Shown here: positions 7,885-17,047 of the stretch, in pieces
How the letters are laid out: every line of letters starts with the position of its first letter
Numbering within the stretch: position 1 is the stretch's first letter
NCBI RefSeq assembly: GCF_900454025.1
Contig: NZ_UGQM01000001.1
Coordinates: 6,084,426 to 6,148,425, forward strand
DNA length: 64,000 nt
Reading direction: 5' to 3'
DNA from: Mycolicibacterium gilvum
Lineage (GTDB): Bacteria; Actinomycetota; Actinomycetes; Mycobacteriales; Mycobacteriaceae
The notes under the pieces: model-generated
What the model saw: only the letters and a program-made list of their open reading frames with translations
Database searches by the model: none
Told to the model about the DNA's origin: nothing
Position numbers and translations under genes: made by a program

Positions 7885-8397
7885 CTAGAAGGGCGGTTCG
7901 TCGTCGGCGCCGCCGAACGAGCCCGATGCGGGCGCACTGCCCCACGGGTCCTCGGCCGGGCCGGTGTTGGAGGGCGCCGGGCGGGAGTTGCCTCCGCCGC
8001 CTCCGCCGAATCCACCGCCGCCGCCGCCACTGCGGCTGGCCTTGTTGACCTTCGCCGTCGCGTACCGCAACGACGGGCCGATCTCGTCGACCTCGAGCTC
8101 CATCACCGTGCGCTTCTCACCCTCACGGGTTTCGAACGAACGCTGCTTGAGCCGACCGCTGACGATGACCCGCGAGCCGCGAACCAAGCTCTCGGCGACG
8201 TTCTCCGCAGCCTCGCGCCAGATGTTGCAGCGGAGGAACAGCGCTTCGCCGTCCTTCCACTCGTTGGTCTGACGGTCGAACATGCGGGGCGTCGAAGCCA
8301 CCGTGAAGTTCGCAACGGCCGCGCCCGAGGGCGTGAACCGGAGTTCGGGGTCAGCGGTCAGGTTTCCGATGACCGTGATGATCGTGTCACCAGCCAC
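7885..8397 (-). CDS. ssb: Single-stranded DNA-binding protein
   Basis: SSB coats single-stranded DNA during replication, recombination and repair. The protein has 170 residues. Residues 1-110 are the OB fold ([20 protein letters not shown], then [14 protein letters not shown]). A Gly-rich flexible tail (about residues 120-135) follows and the acidic tip ends DDEPPF, the partner-binding motif. The start is GTG 8397 with AGGAGG eight bases upstream. It is the second gene of the operon, 96 bp after rpsF. Confidence 0.97.
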   Translation of the reverse strand: MAGDTIITVIGNLTADPELRFTPSGAAVANFTVASTPRMFDRQTNEWKDGEALFLRCNIWREAAENVAESLVRGSRVIVSGRLKQRSFETREGEKRTVMELEVDEIGPSLRYATAKVNKASRSGGGGGGFGGGGGGNSRPAPSNTGPAEDPWGSAPASGSFGGADDEPPF

Positions 8398-8493
8398 AAG
8401 GTCCTCCTGGATGTCGGCAGGGTGCGAGAGCAGTCGCAGGCGAGCCTACGGGCCTGCTCCGACGTGCACAGCCCGTCACGCGAGTTCGCGTGA

Positions 8494-8784
8494 TCAGTGC
8501 TTCTCGGTCCGCATCACCTTGGTCCGCAGCACGGACTCGTTCAGGTTCAGCTGGCGGTCGAGCTCGGACACCGTCGCGGGCTCGGCCTTGACGTCGATGA
8601 TCGCGTAGATGCCCTCGGCATGCTTGGCGATCTCGTAGGCCAGGCGCCGCCTGCCCCAGATGTCGACCTTGTCGACACTGCCGCCGTCCTTGCGGATGAC
8701 GTTCAGGAACGTCTCCAGCGACGGAGCAACAGTGCGCTCGTCGAGTGTGGGGTCGAGGATGACCATGATTTCGTATGGACGCAT
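8494..8784 (-). CDS. rpsF: 30S ribosomal protein S6
   Basis: S6 forms a pair with S18, encoded two genes downstream. The protein has 96 residues, beginning [19 protein letters not shown] and containing the conserved RRLAYEI segment. A longer in-frame start at 8820 is rejected: AAGGAGGTGAT lies just ahead of ATG 8784 and homologues begin MRPYE. It is first in the operon and has an untranslated leader, probably starting near a TAGCCT box around 8870. Confidence 0.97.
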   Translation of the reverse strand: MRPYEIMVILDPTLDERTVAPSLETFLNVIRKDGGSVDKVDIWGRRRLAYEIAKHAEGIYAIIDVKAEPATVSELDRQLNLNESVLRTKVMRTEKH

Positions 8785-8816
8785 AAGGAACCCATCACCT
8801 CCTTCGGTCTGATCGG

Positions 8817-8833
8817 CCACGGCGTGTCCGTGG
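8817..8833 (-). promoter_or_regulatory. Hairpin in the rpsF leader, possible S6:S18 autoregulatory site
   Basis: CCACGG and CCGTGG pair across a 5-nt loop, about 30 bp upstream of the rpsF start. Leaders of rpsF operons in many bacteria carry an S6:S18-binding hairpin. The match here is only structural and positional. Confidence 0.3.
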
Positions 8834-8960
8834 CAGGAGGGTCGCCTGCGTCGGCAACCCGCCCAGGCTACAGGGACCGGCCCTGATCTGCGAAATCACC
8901 GCAGACGCCCTCCCGTCGCGCGCGGGTAGGCTGGGGCATCCGCACCGACCAGGGAGACCC

Positions 8961-9509
8961 GTGACCTCTGCGCACGGCCAGCAGCCGAGTTATCCGCCCG
9001 GCTTCGCCCCGTATCCCTTCCCGCCGGCACCGCGACCGCCGGTCAGTGGCGTCACCGCGTTCATCGCCGCCGTCCTGGCCGGACTCGGTGCGCTGTGGTG
9101 CCTCAGTGGAGGAGTCCTCGGAATCCTCGATGTGGCCGGACTCGATGCGCTGCAGGCGGACTCGCGGGTGGAGACGTCGGTCGGCATCGCCGGTGGTCTC
9201 GGCCCGGTGCTCGTCCTCGGGATCCTGCTCAACGTGGTGGCCGGGGTCCTGCTGGGCGCCGGGGCGGTGCTGTTGGCCCGGCGCAGGATCACCGGGCGCC
9301 GCCTGGTGGTCGGTGGGTCCGCGGTCACGCTCGGCGGAAGTCTGCTCAGCCTCGGGTACGTCACGGCCGCCCCGTACGGACCTCTCGGCGCCCACGGCTT
9401 CGCGCTTCTCGGCCTGATCCTCCCCATCGCGACGTTGGTGTCGGTGCTGCTGCCTCCGACGAACGCCTGGCTCAAGGCCCGGCGGGCGCCAGACTGGTCG
9501 GAGAACTAG
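8961..9509 (+). CDS. Small Pro-rich integral membrane protein, function unknown
   Basis: A 182-residue protein with a Pro/Tyr-rich cytosolic start (SYPPGFAPYPFPPAPRPP) and four predicted membrane segments: about residues 30-55, 72-103, 113-133 and 140-158. The start is GTG 8961 with GGGAG upstream; a TAGGCT -10 box lies at 8927-8932. It is divergent from rpsF and convergent with the GT87-type gene, overlapping its 3' end by 38 bp. No family is recognised. Pro-rich-plus-TM proteins are common near mycobacterial envelope genes, but nothing defines a substrate. Confidence 0.8.
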   Translation: MTSAHGQQPSYPPGFAPYPFPPAPRPPVSGVTAFIAAVLAGLGALWCLSGGVLGILDVAGLDALQADSRVETSVGIAGGLGPVLVLGILLNVVAGVLLGAGAVLLARRRITGRRLVVGGSAVTLGGSLLSLGYVTAAPYGPLGAHGFALLGLILPIATLVSVLLPPTNAWLKARRAPDWSEN

Positions 9510-11064
9510 GCCGCGGCCGTAGCCAGTCAGGAAGCCACCGCGGCGGCGCGTCGATCGCGCGGTCGAACACCCCGCCGGCGGGATCGTCGACGCCACCGTG
9601 GCGGACCAGATCGAGCTCGGGCCGGTAGATCTGCCGAATCACCAACGCACACAACGTGATCACCGCGATGTCGCGCAGCAGCACCGTCGCGGTGAAGGCC
9701 TGCTCCGGCAGACCCATCCTCTGCTCGCCGAACAGGTACAGCATCCGGGGCACCCACACCAGCATGTCGACGGTCATCCACGCCAGCAGGATGCGCCGGT
9801 GCGGCAGCGCCAGCACCGCCAGCGGCACCAGCCACAACGAGAACTGTGGACTCCACACCTTGTTGGTCAGCAGGAACGCCGCGACCACCAGGAACGCGAT
9901 CTGGGCGACCCGCGGGCGCCGCGTCGCGGTCAGCACGATGTAGGTGATGGCGATCAGGCACGCCGCGAACAGCGCCGCGGTGACGGTGTTGAGCACCACC
10001 GGCGGCTCCCAGAACCCGAGGTCGGGATCGAACCCGCCCCATCCGGTGAAGGACTTCACCACGTTGTAGATCGAGTCCATGTCGTCGCCGCGGCGGGTGT
10101 TGAGCCGGAAGAACTCCGACCACCCCCGCGGGAACAGCACCATGATCGGCAGGTTCACCGCCAACCAGGCGACCACCGCGGCCACCACCGTCTTGCCGGC
10201 CTCCCGGACGCGCCCGGTACGGACCGCCAGCAGCACCAGCGGAATCAGCAGGAGCAGCGGATACAGCTTGGCCGCCACCCCGAGCCCGATCAGCACCCCG
10301 GCGAGCACCGGTCTTCGCCGCGCCCACGCCAGCATCCCGCAGGCCGCGAAAGCTGTTGCCAGAGCGTCGAAGTTGGTGAAGATCTGGAAGATCACGATCG
10401 GCGACGCGGCGATCAGCGCCGCATCCCAGATCCGCCGCGGGCCCGCGAGCATCGCCGTCGCCCACAACGTCGTCAGCCACGCCAGCGCCAGACCCAGGGC
10501 GGCGATGTTGAAGAACATCACCACCTCGGCGATGACCGGGATCGACACCACCTTGGTCAGCGCCGTGTACGTCTTCGCCACCGTCATCGACAGGTACTGG
10601 TAGAGCCCGGTCAGCACCGGATACTCCATGTACCGCACCGCGGGTTCGCCGTCGTACTGGACGCGGGGACGGCCTTCGGCGTCGGTCTCGACCCAGCTGG
10701 ATTTGTACGGGAACTTGCCCAGGTTCAGCAGCTCCGCGGTGTACAGCGGGACCGTGTCCGAGTAGCACAGCTGGTAGTACGCGCGCTGGTTCTCCCAGTT
10801 GCCGACGCGCTGGTCCGCGGTGCCGGTGCCGGTGGTCTGCAGGCAGGCGGCCTTGGTCGAGTAGCCGAGCGCGAGGAACACCAGCGCGATGATCAGCATG
10901 ACCCGCAGCGGCGTCATGAACCGCGTGCGTCCGATCAGCGCATGCCTGCCGACGGGTCCGCCGATGGTGCCCGACAGTGCCGCTCCGAGGGTGTCGGTGC
11001 GGCTGGGCATGTCGCGGCTGTCGAGGCTCCGCAGGTCCGTCCCCAGCGGCGACGGCGACGTCAC
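9472..11064 (-). CDS. GT87-type polytopic membrane protein (Rv0051-like)
   Basis: A 530-residue protein with about ten hydrophobic segments. The pattern matches GT87/DUF2029 glycosyltransferases, which use polyprenyl-phosphate sugars at the membrane. After a short cytosolic start there is a TM at about residues 50-70, then an extracytoplasmic loop with three Cys and a long run of TM helices. Its GTG start (11064) overlaps the ponA1 stop (GTGA), so the two genes are coupled. This is the order of M. tuberculosis Rv0049-Rv0050-Rv0051. Enzymatic activity is inferred from the family; acceptor and donor are unknown. Confidence 0.85.
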   Translation of the reverse strand: MTSPSPLGTDLRSLDSRDMPSRTDTLGAALSGTIGGPVGRHALIGRTRFMTPLRVMLIIALVFLALGYSTKAACLQTTGTGTADQRVGNWENQRAYYQLCYSDTVPLYTAELLNLGKFPYKSSWVETDAEGRPRVQYDGEPAVRYMEYPVLTGLYQYLSMTVAKTYTALTKVVSIPVIAEVVMFFNIAALGLALAWLTTLWATAMLAGPRRIWDAALIAASPIVIFQIFTNFDALATAFAACGMLAWARRRPVLAGVLIGLGVAAKLYPLLLLIPLVLLAVRTGRVREAGKTVVAAVVAWLAVNLPIMVLFPRGWSEFFRLNTRRGDDMDSIYNVVKSFTGWGGFDPDLGFWEPPVVLNTVTAALFAACLIAITYIVLTATRRPRVAQIAFLVVAAFLLTNKVWSPQFSLWLVPLAVLALPHRRILLAWMTVDMLVWVPRMLYLFGEQRMGLPEQAFTATVLLRDIAVITLCALVIRQIYRPELDLVRHGGVDDPAGGVFDRAIDAPPRWLPDWLRPRPSSPTSLAPAGP

Positions 11065-13706
11065 GGGGGCGGAAGCGGACCGGGCGGAGCGCCGGGCGGC
11101 ACCGGAGCCCCCGGTGGCGGCGGCGCACCCGGCGGGACCGGGGCGCCCGGCGGCGGCGGTGCGGGCGGTGCGGGCGGTGCGGTCTCAGGGATCGGCGGCG
11201 CCCCGGGCGGGCCGACGGGCACGGTCGTCGGCGGACCCCACGGAATCGTGATGCCCGGCGCGATCTCCAACGTCGGCTGGATCACCGTCTCCGACGGGGT
11301 CGGCGGTGCCGTCGAACTCGGCGGAGGCGGCGGGGCCTGCGGGACACCGGCATAGCCGCCGATCTCCTCGGGCTTGGGGAACGTCTCGTTGTCGGTGCCG
11401 TCGAGCGCGTTGTCCATCGTCGACTTCCAGATCTGACCCGGAAGACCCGACCCGTACACCGAGGCGCCGCCCGAGGTCACCAGCGGCTTGGTGCCGTCGA
11501 CCGTGCCCACCCACACCGCCGTCGACAACGACGGGGTGAAGCCGACCATCCACGCGTCACGGTTCTCACCGGTGTCGCCGAGCTGGTTGGTGCCGGTCTT
11601 CGCGGCCGACGGACGCCCGCCCGCCAGCGCCCGCCCGGAGTAGCCGGCGATCGGCTGCATCGCCGCGATCACGTTCTCGGCGACGTCCTGGTCGATGCGC
11701 TGCTCGCCGCTGTTGTCCTCCTGGGTGGCGTCGAACAGCACCTGCCCGTCGGAGTTCACGACCTTCTGCACGAAGTGTGGCTTGTGGTAGACGCCGGACG
11801 CGGCGATCGTCGCGTACGCCGACGCCATGTCCAGCACGCGGGACTGGTACTGGCCCAGCACGATGCCGTTGTTGGGCGGGCCGCCCTGACCGTCCTCGGA
11901 CAACGTGTGCTCGATGCCCGGGATGCTCTCGGCGATACCGGCCTGATGCGCAGCGTCGGCGACGTCCTGCGGACCGTTCTTCAGCTTCAGCATCAGCCGG
12001 TAGTAGCTCGTGTTCAGCGACCGCTTCAGCGCCTCGGCGATGTTGCAGGATCCGCAGCTGCTGCCCTCGACATTGCTGATCTTGATGCCGTTGACCTCCA
12101 GCGGAGAGCTGTCGACCTGGTAGCCCAGTCCCATCCCCTGCTCGAGCGCGGCGATCAGCGCGAAGACCTTGAACGACGACCCCGTCGGCAGACCCGCCTG
12201 CGCGAAGTCGAACCCGGCCGCGTCGGAGCCGCCGTAGTACGCCTTGATGCCGCCGGTCTTCGGATCGATCGACACCACCGCCGACCGCATGTCGGGGTCC
12301 TGGCCGTCGAGATAATCCTCGACCGCATCCTGCGCGGCGGACTGCGCCTTCGGGTCGATCGTCGTGGTGATCTGCAGACCCTCGGTGTTCAGCGTCTGCT
12401 CGTTGATGTCGAAGATCTCCATCAACTCACTCACCACCTGACGTTCGATCAGGCCGTTGGGTCCGGTGGTCTGGTTCTGCGTGCTGGCCTGATCCGGGGG
12501 GATCGTCGGCGGGAAGATCTGCGCGGCGCGGTCCTGCTCCGAGAGGGCGCCGATCTCCACCATGCCGTCGAGCACCCAGCTCCAGCGCACGGCCGACGCG
12601 TCGGGATCGACGGCCGGGTCGAGCACCGACGGGCGCTGGATCAGCGCCGCCAGCAGCGCGCCCTCCGACACCGTGACCTCTTCGATCGGCTTGCCGAAGT
12701 ACGCCTTGGCCGCCGCGGCGACACCGTAGGCACCACGCCCGAAATAGATGATGTTCAGGTAGGACTGCAGCACCTGGTCCTTGGACCACTCGCTCGACAT
12801 CTTGGTCGAGATGACGAGTTCCTTGGCCTTGCGGATGACGCCGCCGACACCGGAGCGGGCGTCACCGACCAACGCGTTCTTCACGTACTGCTGCGTGATC
12901 GTCGACCCGCCCTGCAGGTCGCCGCCGAAGATGTTGTTCTTGAACGCCCGCAGGAACCCGGTGAACGAAAAACCCGGATTGGAGTAGAAGTCGCGGTCCT
13001 CGGCCGCCATCACCGCGTCGCGCACGTGCACCGGGATTTGGTCGATGTTGACGTCGATCCGGTTGCCTTCCGGCGGAACGATCTTCGCGATCTCGCTGCC
13101 GTCGCTGGCCAGGATCGTCGAGACCTGCGCGGTCCGGATGTCCCCGGGTTTGGGGACGTCGACGATCATGTACGCCATCCCGAAGGTCAGCAGCGGCAAC
13201 ACGATGAGCACCACGGCCGCGATCAGCGATCCGCGACGGACCCACGTCCAGTTGATCTGCTCGCGCAGGCTGCGCGGCGGCCCCGACGGACCGTCACCAC
13301 CGGTGGGTCCTCCGCCGCCGTGGCGCGGCGGACCGGGCGGAGGCGGGGGCGGACCGGATCCGCGTCGCTGGTCACCCTCGCGCCGACGATCACCGTCACG
13401 CCGGCGCCGGTCGCGGGAATCCAGCGCGCTCTTGACCGCGTCGATCGGGTCGCGGGTGGGCGGCGGGGGTCCGTCCCGGAACGGTGGGAGGACTGCTGTG
13501 TGCCGGTCGTCCGGCGGCACTCCCGGCCCACGACGCGGCGCGGCCGGGGGTGGCGGGCGATGCCTGCCGCCGCCGTCGCCCGGCGGGCGGTTGGGCGGCA
13601 CGTTGGGCGGCGGGGGGACTGGTTTTCTGGCGCCGATGCTCTCGGCCGCGCGACGCCCGTCATGGGAGTCGCCGGCCGGTCGGTCGTGGCGCCCGTCGCT
13701 ATTCAC
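11061..13706 (-). CDS. ponA1: Bifunctional penicillin-binding protein PonA1
   Basis: Class A PBP that polymerises and cross-links peptidoglycan at the growing pole. It has 881 residues. A Pro-rich basic cytosolic tail (1-160) precedes a TM (about 175-200). The GT51 domain shows the EDRDFYSNPG motif (Glu near 236) and GGSTITQQ. The transpeptidase domain carries all three motifs: TGSSFK (Ser near 509), RSLN and AKTGT. The C-terminus is a long Pro/Gly-rich tail. The start GTG 13706 overlaps the upstream DUF5318 stop by 8 bp; the longer frame to 13871 runs through that gene and is rejected. Confidence 0.96.
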   Translation of the reverse strand: MNSDGRHDRPAGDSHDGRRAAESIGARKPVPPPPNVPPNRPPGDGGGRHRPPPPAAPRRGPGVPPDDRHTAVLPPFRDGPPPPTRDPIDAVKSALDSRDRRRRDGDRRREGDQRRGSGPPPPPPGPPRHGGGGPTGGDGPSGPPRSLREQINWTWVRRGSLIAAVVLIVLPLLTFGMAYMIVDVPKPGDIRTAQVSTILASDGSEIAKIVPPEGNRIDVNIDQIPVHVRDAVMAAEDRDFYSNPGFSFTGFLRAFKNNIFGGDLQGGSTITQQYVKNALVGDARSGVGGVIRKAKELVISTKMSSEWSKDQVLQSYLNIIYFGRGAYGVAAAAKAYFGKPIEEVTVSEGALLAALIQRPSVLDPAVDPDASAVRWSWVLDGMVEIGALSEQDRAAQIFPPTIPPDQASTQNQTTGPNGLIERQVVSELMEIFDINEQTLNTEGLQITTTIDPKAQSAAQDAVEDYLDGQDPDMRSAVVSIDPKTGGIKAYYGGSDAAGFDFAQAGLPTGSSFKVFALIAALEQGMGLGYQVDSSPLEVNGIKISNVEGSSCGSCNIAEALKRSLNTSYYRLMLKLKNGPQDVADAAHQAGIAESIPGIEHTLSEDGQGGPPNNGIVLGQYQSRVLDMASAYATIAASGVYHKPHFVQKVVNSDGQVLFDATQEDNSGEQRIDQDVAENVIAAMQPIAGYSGRALAGGRPSAAKTGTNQLGDTGENRDAWMVGFTPSLSTAVWVGTVDGTKPLVTSGGASVYGSGLPGQIWKSTMDNALDGTDNETFPKPEEIGGYAGVPQAPPPPPSSTAPPTPSETVIQPTLEIAPGITIPWGPPTTVPVGPPGAPPIPETAPPAPPAPPPPGAPVPPGAPPPPGAPVPPGAPPGPLPPP

Positions 13707-14133
13707 TGGCCGTGCGCGCCGTGCCGCGCGCGGTCTGGGTGCGACGCGGCCCGCGTGACCCCTTCGGGGGCGGGACCGCGCCGAGCACGTAGGACTTGAC
13801 CAGATGATTCCAGCTGCAAGTGCGGCACACCTCCACCACGTGTACGGAGAACTCGTCGTATTTGGTGGCAAGCAGCACGAGTTCCTCCGCGGAACGCGCC
13901 GACCCGGACACCGCGCCGAGGTGATCCCCGAACACCCACGACACCAGGGTCAACTGCTCCTTGCGGCAGATCGGGCACATCACCGAACTCGGCTTGCCGT
14001 GAAACTTCGCCGCTCTGAGAAGGTACGGATTGGCGTCACAGACCTCGGTGACGCCGGTGCGCCCCGAGTACACCTCGGCCAGCAGGGATCGGCGCCGCAA
14101 CGCGTAATCCACCACCTGTCGCTGCAATCGCAC
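13699..14133 (-). CDS. DUF5318 protein with two CxxC motifs (Rv0049-like)
   Basis: A 144-residue soluble protein of unknown function, conserved directly upstream of ponA1 in mycobacteria. Two Cys pairs, CPIC and CRTC, look like a zinc ribbon. A basic, low-complexity tail follows. The start is GTG 14133: a TACTCT -10 box ends 7 nt before it, so the transcript is probably leaderless. The frame is open much further upstream, but that part opposes the divergent DUF1707 gene. The 8-bp overlap with ponA1 suggests coupled translation and a link to wall synthesis. Confidence 0.85.
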   Translation of the reverse strand: MRLQRQVVDYALRRRSLLAEVYSGRTGVTEVCDANPYLLRAAKFHGKPSSVMCPICRKEQLTLVSWVFGDHLGAVSGSARSAEELVLLATKYDEFSVHVVEVCRTCSWNHLVKSYVLGAVPPPKGSRGPRRTQTARGTARTASE

Positions 14134-14140
14134 GAGGACC

Positions 14141-14146
14141 AGAGTA
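14141..14146 (-). promoter_or_regulatory. -10 box of the DUF5318-ponA1 operon
   Basis: On the minus strand TACTCT is followed by 7 nt and then the GTG at 14133, the arrangement of leaderless mycobacterial promoters. Confidence 0.5.
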
Positions 14147-14244
14147 CGTCCACCCCTACGGCACCGAGGCTCGACGTGCATCCGCGCCGGGTGTCCGCCG
14201 GTGTGGCCTGCGGTATCGCTGCGCGAACTCTTACGATCTTGTCC

Positions 14245-15138
14245 GTGGCTTCGGGAGGCTCGGGACGTCGGACATCCTCGGGACGTCGGACAGCGTGGAC
14301 GCGCGCGAAGGACAGCGATCGCAACGAGACGTGTCAGATCCTCGACACCGCCCTCGCCGACGGTCAGCTGTCCATGACCGAGCACGGGGAGCGCGTCAAG
14401 TCGGCCACCACCGCCTCGACCCTGGGCCAGTTGCAGGACCTGGTGTCCGACCTGCAGACCGCCAAGACCATCGCCGAGCCGACAGTCATCACCAGGGTCA
14501 TCAACCGCCAGGTCGCGCGTCCCGGCTGGGGGGTCAAAGCCGCGATCGCCGCGGTGCTGGTGGTCCTCGGCATCGCGATCGGCTGGGGGCTGTACGGCAA
14601 CTCGTCGTCGCCGCTGAGCTTCCAGACCGACCCCGGAGCCAAGGACGACGGCATCCCGGCCCGGGTCCTGACCCCGCCGCGGCAACTCCAGTCCCTCGGC
14701 GGGTTCACCGGGCTCTTCGAACAGATGCGGCAGAAGTTCGGCAGCACCATGGGCTACGAACTCGACATCCATTCGGACATGGCCTACCTCGACCGGCCCG
14801 ACCCGCAGGACAACCGGCGCAGCCTCACCTATTACTACCGCGGCGGGTGGGGTGAACCGTCCGGTTCGCCGACGGCTGTCAGCGCCGACCAACGCCTCGT
14901 CGACCTCGCGAAGTTCGACTTCGAGAAGATCCTCGGTGTGCTGCGGGGCGCGCCGGAGACCGTCGGGATCTCGCGTGCCGATCTGACCGACACCTGGCTG
15001 CGGATCAGCCCCTCGGAGGACCCGGCCACCCCCGACGCGGTGATCATCGAGATCGTCGTCAACAGCGACTTCGGCAACGGCCGCATCGAGCTGTACCCCG
15101 ACGGCAGCACGCTCGCCATCTGGCCCGCCAACCGCTGA
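14245..15138 (+). CDS. DUF1707 (SHOCT-like) domain membrane protein (Rv0048c-like)
   Basis: A 297-residue protein. Residues 17-65 form the DUF1707 domain (RAKDSDRNETCQILDTAL, then DGQLSMTEHGERV). One TM follows at about residues 99-119 and a C-terminal domain of about 180 residues lies outside the membrane. The start is GTG 14245, 7 nt after TACGAT (14232-14237), implying a leaderless message; TTG 14239 is the alternative. It is divergent from DUF5318/ponA1 with a 111-bp shared promoter region. The C-terminal domain is not recognised; it has no Cys and no obvious catalytic motif. Confidence 0.82.
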   Translation: MASGGSGRRTSSGRRTAWTRAKDSDRNETCQILDTALADGQLSMTEHGERVKSATTASTLGQLQDLVSDLQTAKTIAEPTVITRVINRQVARPGWGVKAAIAAVLVVLGIAIGWGLYGNSSSPLSFQTDPGAKDDGIPARVLTPPRQLQSLGGFTGLFEQMRQKFGSTMGYELDIHSDMAYLDRPDPQDNRRSLTYYYRGGWGEPSGSPTAVSADQRLVDLAKFDFEKILGVLRGAPETVGISRADLTDTWLRISPSEDPATPDAVIIEIVVNSDFGNGRIELYPDGSTLAIWPANR

Positions 15139-15180
15139 CCTGGCCTTTTCGCGGCGCTGCGGCACTACTGTGGTGCTCAA

Positions 15181-15199
15181 TATATCGGCGCGATACAAT
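15181..15199 (+). promoter_or_regulatory. padR-ino1 promoter with PadR-type inverted repeat
   Basis: TATATCG-gcg-CGATACA (15181-15197) is a 7-3-7 inverted repeat with one mismatch. It overlaps a TACAAT -10 box at 15194-15199, about 60 bp before the padR start. PadR proteins commonly repress their own promoter through such AT-rich dyads, so autoregulation is likely. Confidence 0.6.
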
Positions 15200-15257
15200 T
15201 CTGCGAGGTGTCGAACCGTCGTAGCGGCACATCCGATCACGGGGAAGGAGGGCTCGG

Positions 15258-15803
15258 GTGCTCGAACTCGCCATCCTGGGCCTGCTCCAGGAATCCCCGA
15301 TGCACGGCTACGAGCTGCGCAAGAGATTGACGGGCCTACTCGGCGCGTTCCGGGCCTTCTCGTACGGCTCGCTGTACCCGGCGCTGCGCCGGATGCAGAC
15401 CGACGGCCTGATCGTCGAGGACTCCGCACCCGAGGGCACCGTCAAGGTCCGCCGCGCGCGCCGCGTGTACCAGTTGACCGACGCCGGTAAGCAACGCTTC
15501 ACCGAGCTGGTGGCCGACACCGGCCCGCAGAACTACTCCGACGACGGCTTCGGCGTGCACCTCGCATTCTTCAACCGCACGCCGGCCGAGGCCCGGATGC
15601 GGATCCTGGAGGGCCGTCGCCGCCAGGTGGAAGAACGTCGCGAAGGCCTGCGTGAAGCAGTGGCGCGGGCGAGCAGCTCATTCGATCGCTACACCCGCCA
15701 GCTCCATCAGTTGGGGCTGGAGTCCAGTGAGCGTGAGGTGACGTGGCTCAACGAACTGATCGCGGCGGAGAAATCGGCGCAGGGACGCGCTGAACAGACG
15801 TGA
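15258..15803 (+). CDS. PadR-family transcriptional regulator (Rv0047c-like)
   Basis: A 181-residue regulator. Residues 1-85 form the PadR winged helix (LAILGLLQESPMHGYEL, then FSYGSLYPALRRMQ). The C-terminal half is a Vir-type helical dimerisation region rich in Arg and Glu. The start is GTG 15258 with AAGGAGG upstream. It lies 70 bp before ino1 on the same strand, so it probably controls inositol synthesis or its own operon. A dyad in its promoter is the likely operator. The ligand is not evident. Confidence 0.92.
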   Translation: MLELAILGLLQESPMHGYELRKRLTGLLGAFRAFSYGSLYPALRRMQTDGLIVEDSAPEGTVKVRRARRVYQLTDAGKQRFTELVADTGPQNYSDDGFGVHLAFFNRTPAEARMRILEGRRRQVEERREGLREAVARASSSFDRYTRQLHQLGLESSEREVTWLNELIAAEKSAQGRAEQT

Positions 15804-15873
15804 GCTCACGCTCGACACAGCAGCCAGTAATACGAATTCCAGGCAGTGAAGACAGGACAGAGGAGAAGCCGTC

Positions 15874-16962
15874 ATGACCGCAAGCAATGACGTCAGGGTC
15901 GCGATCGTCGGGGTGGGCAACTGCGCGTCCTCGCTCGTGCAGGGCGTTCAGTACTACAAGGACGCCGACGAAAACGCCAGCGTTCCCGGCCTGATGCACG
16001 TCAAGCTCGGCGCCTACCACGTGCGCGACGTGAAGTTCGTCGCCGCGTTCGACGTGGACGCCAAGAAGGTCGGCTTCGACCTGTCCGAGGCCATCTTCGC
16101 CTCGGAGAACAACACCATCAAGATCGCCGACGTGCCGCCGACCGACGTGGTCGTGCAGCGCGGTCCGACCCTCGACGGCATCGGCAAGTACTACGCCGAC
16201 ACCATCGAGATCTCCGACGCCGACGCCGTCGACGTGGTCAAGGTGCTCAAGGACGCCCAGGTCGACGTCATGGTGTCCTACCTGCCCGTCGGATCCGAAG
16301 AGGCCGACAAGTTCTACGCCCAGTGCGCCATCGACGCCGGCGTCGCGTTCGTCAACGCACTGCCCGTGTTCATCGCCTCGGATCCGGTGTGGGCCAAGAA
16401 GTTCGAGGACGCCGGCGTGCCGATCGTCGGCGACGACATCAAGAGCCAGATCGGCGCCACCATCACCCACCGCGTGATGGCCAAGCTGTTCGAGGACCGC
16501 GGCGTCACGCTCGACCGCACCTACCAGCTCAACGTCGGCGGCAACATGGACTTCCTGAACATGCTCGAGCGCACCCGCCTCGAATCCAAGAAGGTGTCCA
16601 AGACCCAGGCCGTCACCTCCAACCTGTCCGGCTCGCTGGCCGGCAAGGTCGAGGACAAGAACGTCCACATCGGCCCGTCCGATCACGTCGCGTGGCTCGA
16701 CGACCGCAAGTGGGCCTACGTGCGCCTGGAAGGCCGCGCCTTCGGCGACGTGCCGCTGAACCTGGAGTACAAGCTCGAGGTCTGGGACTCCCCCAACTCG
16801 GCCGGCGTCATCATCGACGCGGTGCGCGCCGCGAAGATCGCCAAGGACCGCGGCATCGGCGGCCCGATCGAGGCCGCGTCCGCCTACCTGATGAAGAGCC
16901 CGCCCAAGCAGCTCGCCGACGACATCGCCCGCGTGCAGCTGGAGAAGTTCATCGAGGGCTGA
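15874..16962 (+). CDS. ino1: Inositol-3-phosphate synthase
   Basis: Converts glucose 6-phosphate to 1L-myo-inositol 3-phosphate using NAD, the first step toward phosphatidylinositol, PIMs, lipoarabinomannan and mycothiol. It has 362 residues, matching Rv0046c. The NAD-binding motif [13 protein letters not shown] lies at residues 9-21. Core motifs follow: [24 protein letters not shown] and [11 protein letters not shown], the last two part of the active site. The start is ATG 15874 with GAGGAG upstream. It is in an operon with padR and convergent with the eis-like gene, with a large palindrome between them. Confidence 0.98.
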   Translation: MTASNDVRVAIVGVGNCASSLVQGVQYYKDADENASVPGLMHVKLGAYHVRDVKFVAAFDVDAKKVGFDLSEAIFASENNTIKIADVPPTDVVVQRGPTLDGIGKYYADTIEISDADAVDVVKVLKDAQVDVMVSYLPVGSEEADKFYAQCAIDAGVAFVNALPVFIASDPVWAKKFEDAGVPIVGDDIKSQIGATITHRVMAKLFEDRGVTLDRTYQLNVGGNMDFLNMLERTRLESKKVSKTQAVTSNLSGSLAGKVEDKNVHIGPSDHVAWLDDRKWAYVRLEGRAFGDVPLNLEYKLEVWDSPNSAGVIIDAVRAAKIAKDRGIGGPIEAASAYLMKSPPKQLADDIARVQLEKFIEG

Positions 16963-16977
16963 CCCCTTCACACTTGT

Positions 16978-17040
16978 CGCCGAAATTGCATTCCAGCAGC
17001 CGAAGTTCGAGAAGAGGCCTGCTGGAATGCAATTTCGGCG
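16978..17040. repeat. Perfect 22-bp inverted repeat between ino1 and the eis-like gene
   Basis: Arms 16978-16999 and 17019-17040 are exact complements, each beginning or ending with CGCCGAAATTGC or its reverse. A 19-nt spacer separates them. It lies between two convergent stops, so it can serve both strands as a terminator. The length and the AT-richer arms are unusual for a plain terminator here, so it may be a dispersed palindromic repeat. Confidence 0.7.
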
Positions 17041-17047
17041 CTTCTGT

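Noticed and set aside
9598..13799. Long plus-strand frames (585 and 940 codons) opposite the GT87-type gene and ponA1
   Set aside because: Antisense shadows; composition is Arg/His/Asp-rich and no family motif is present.
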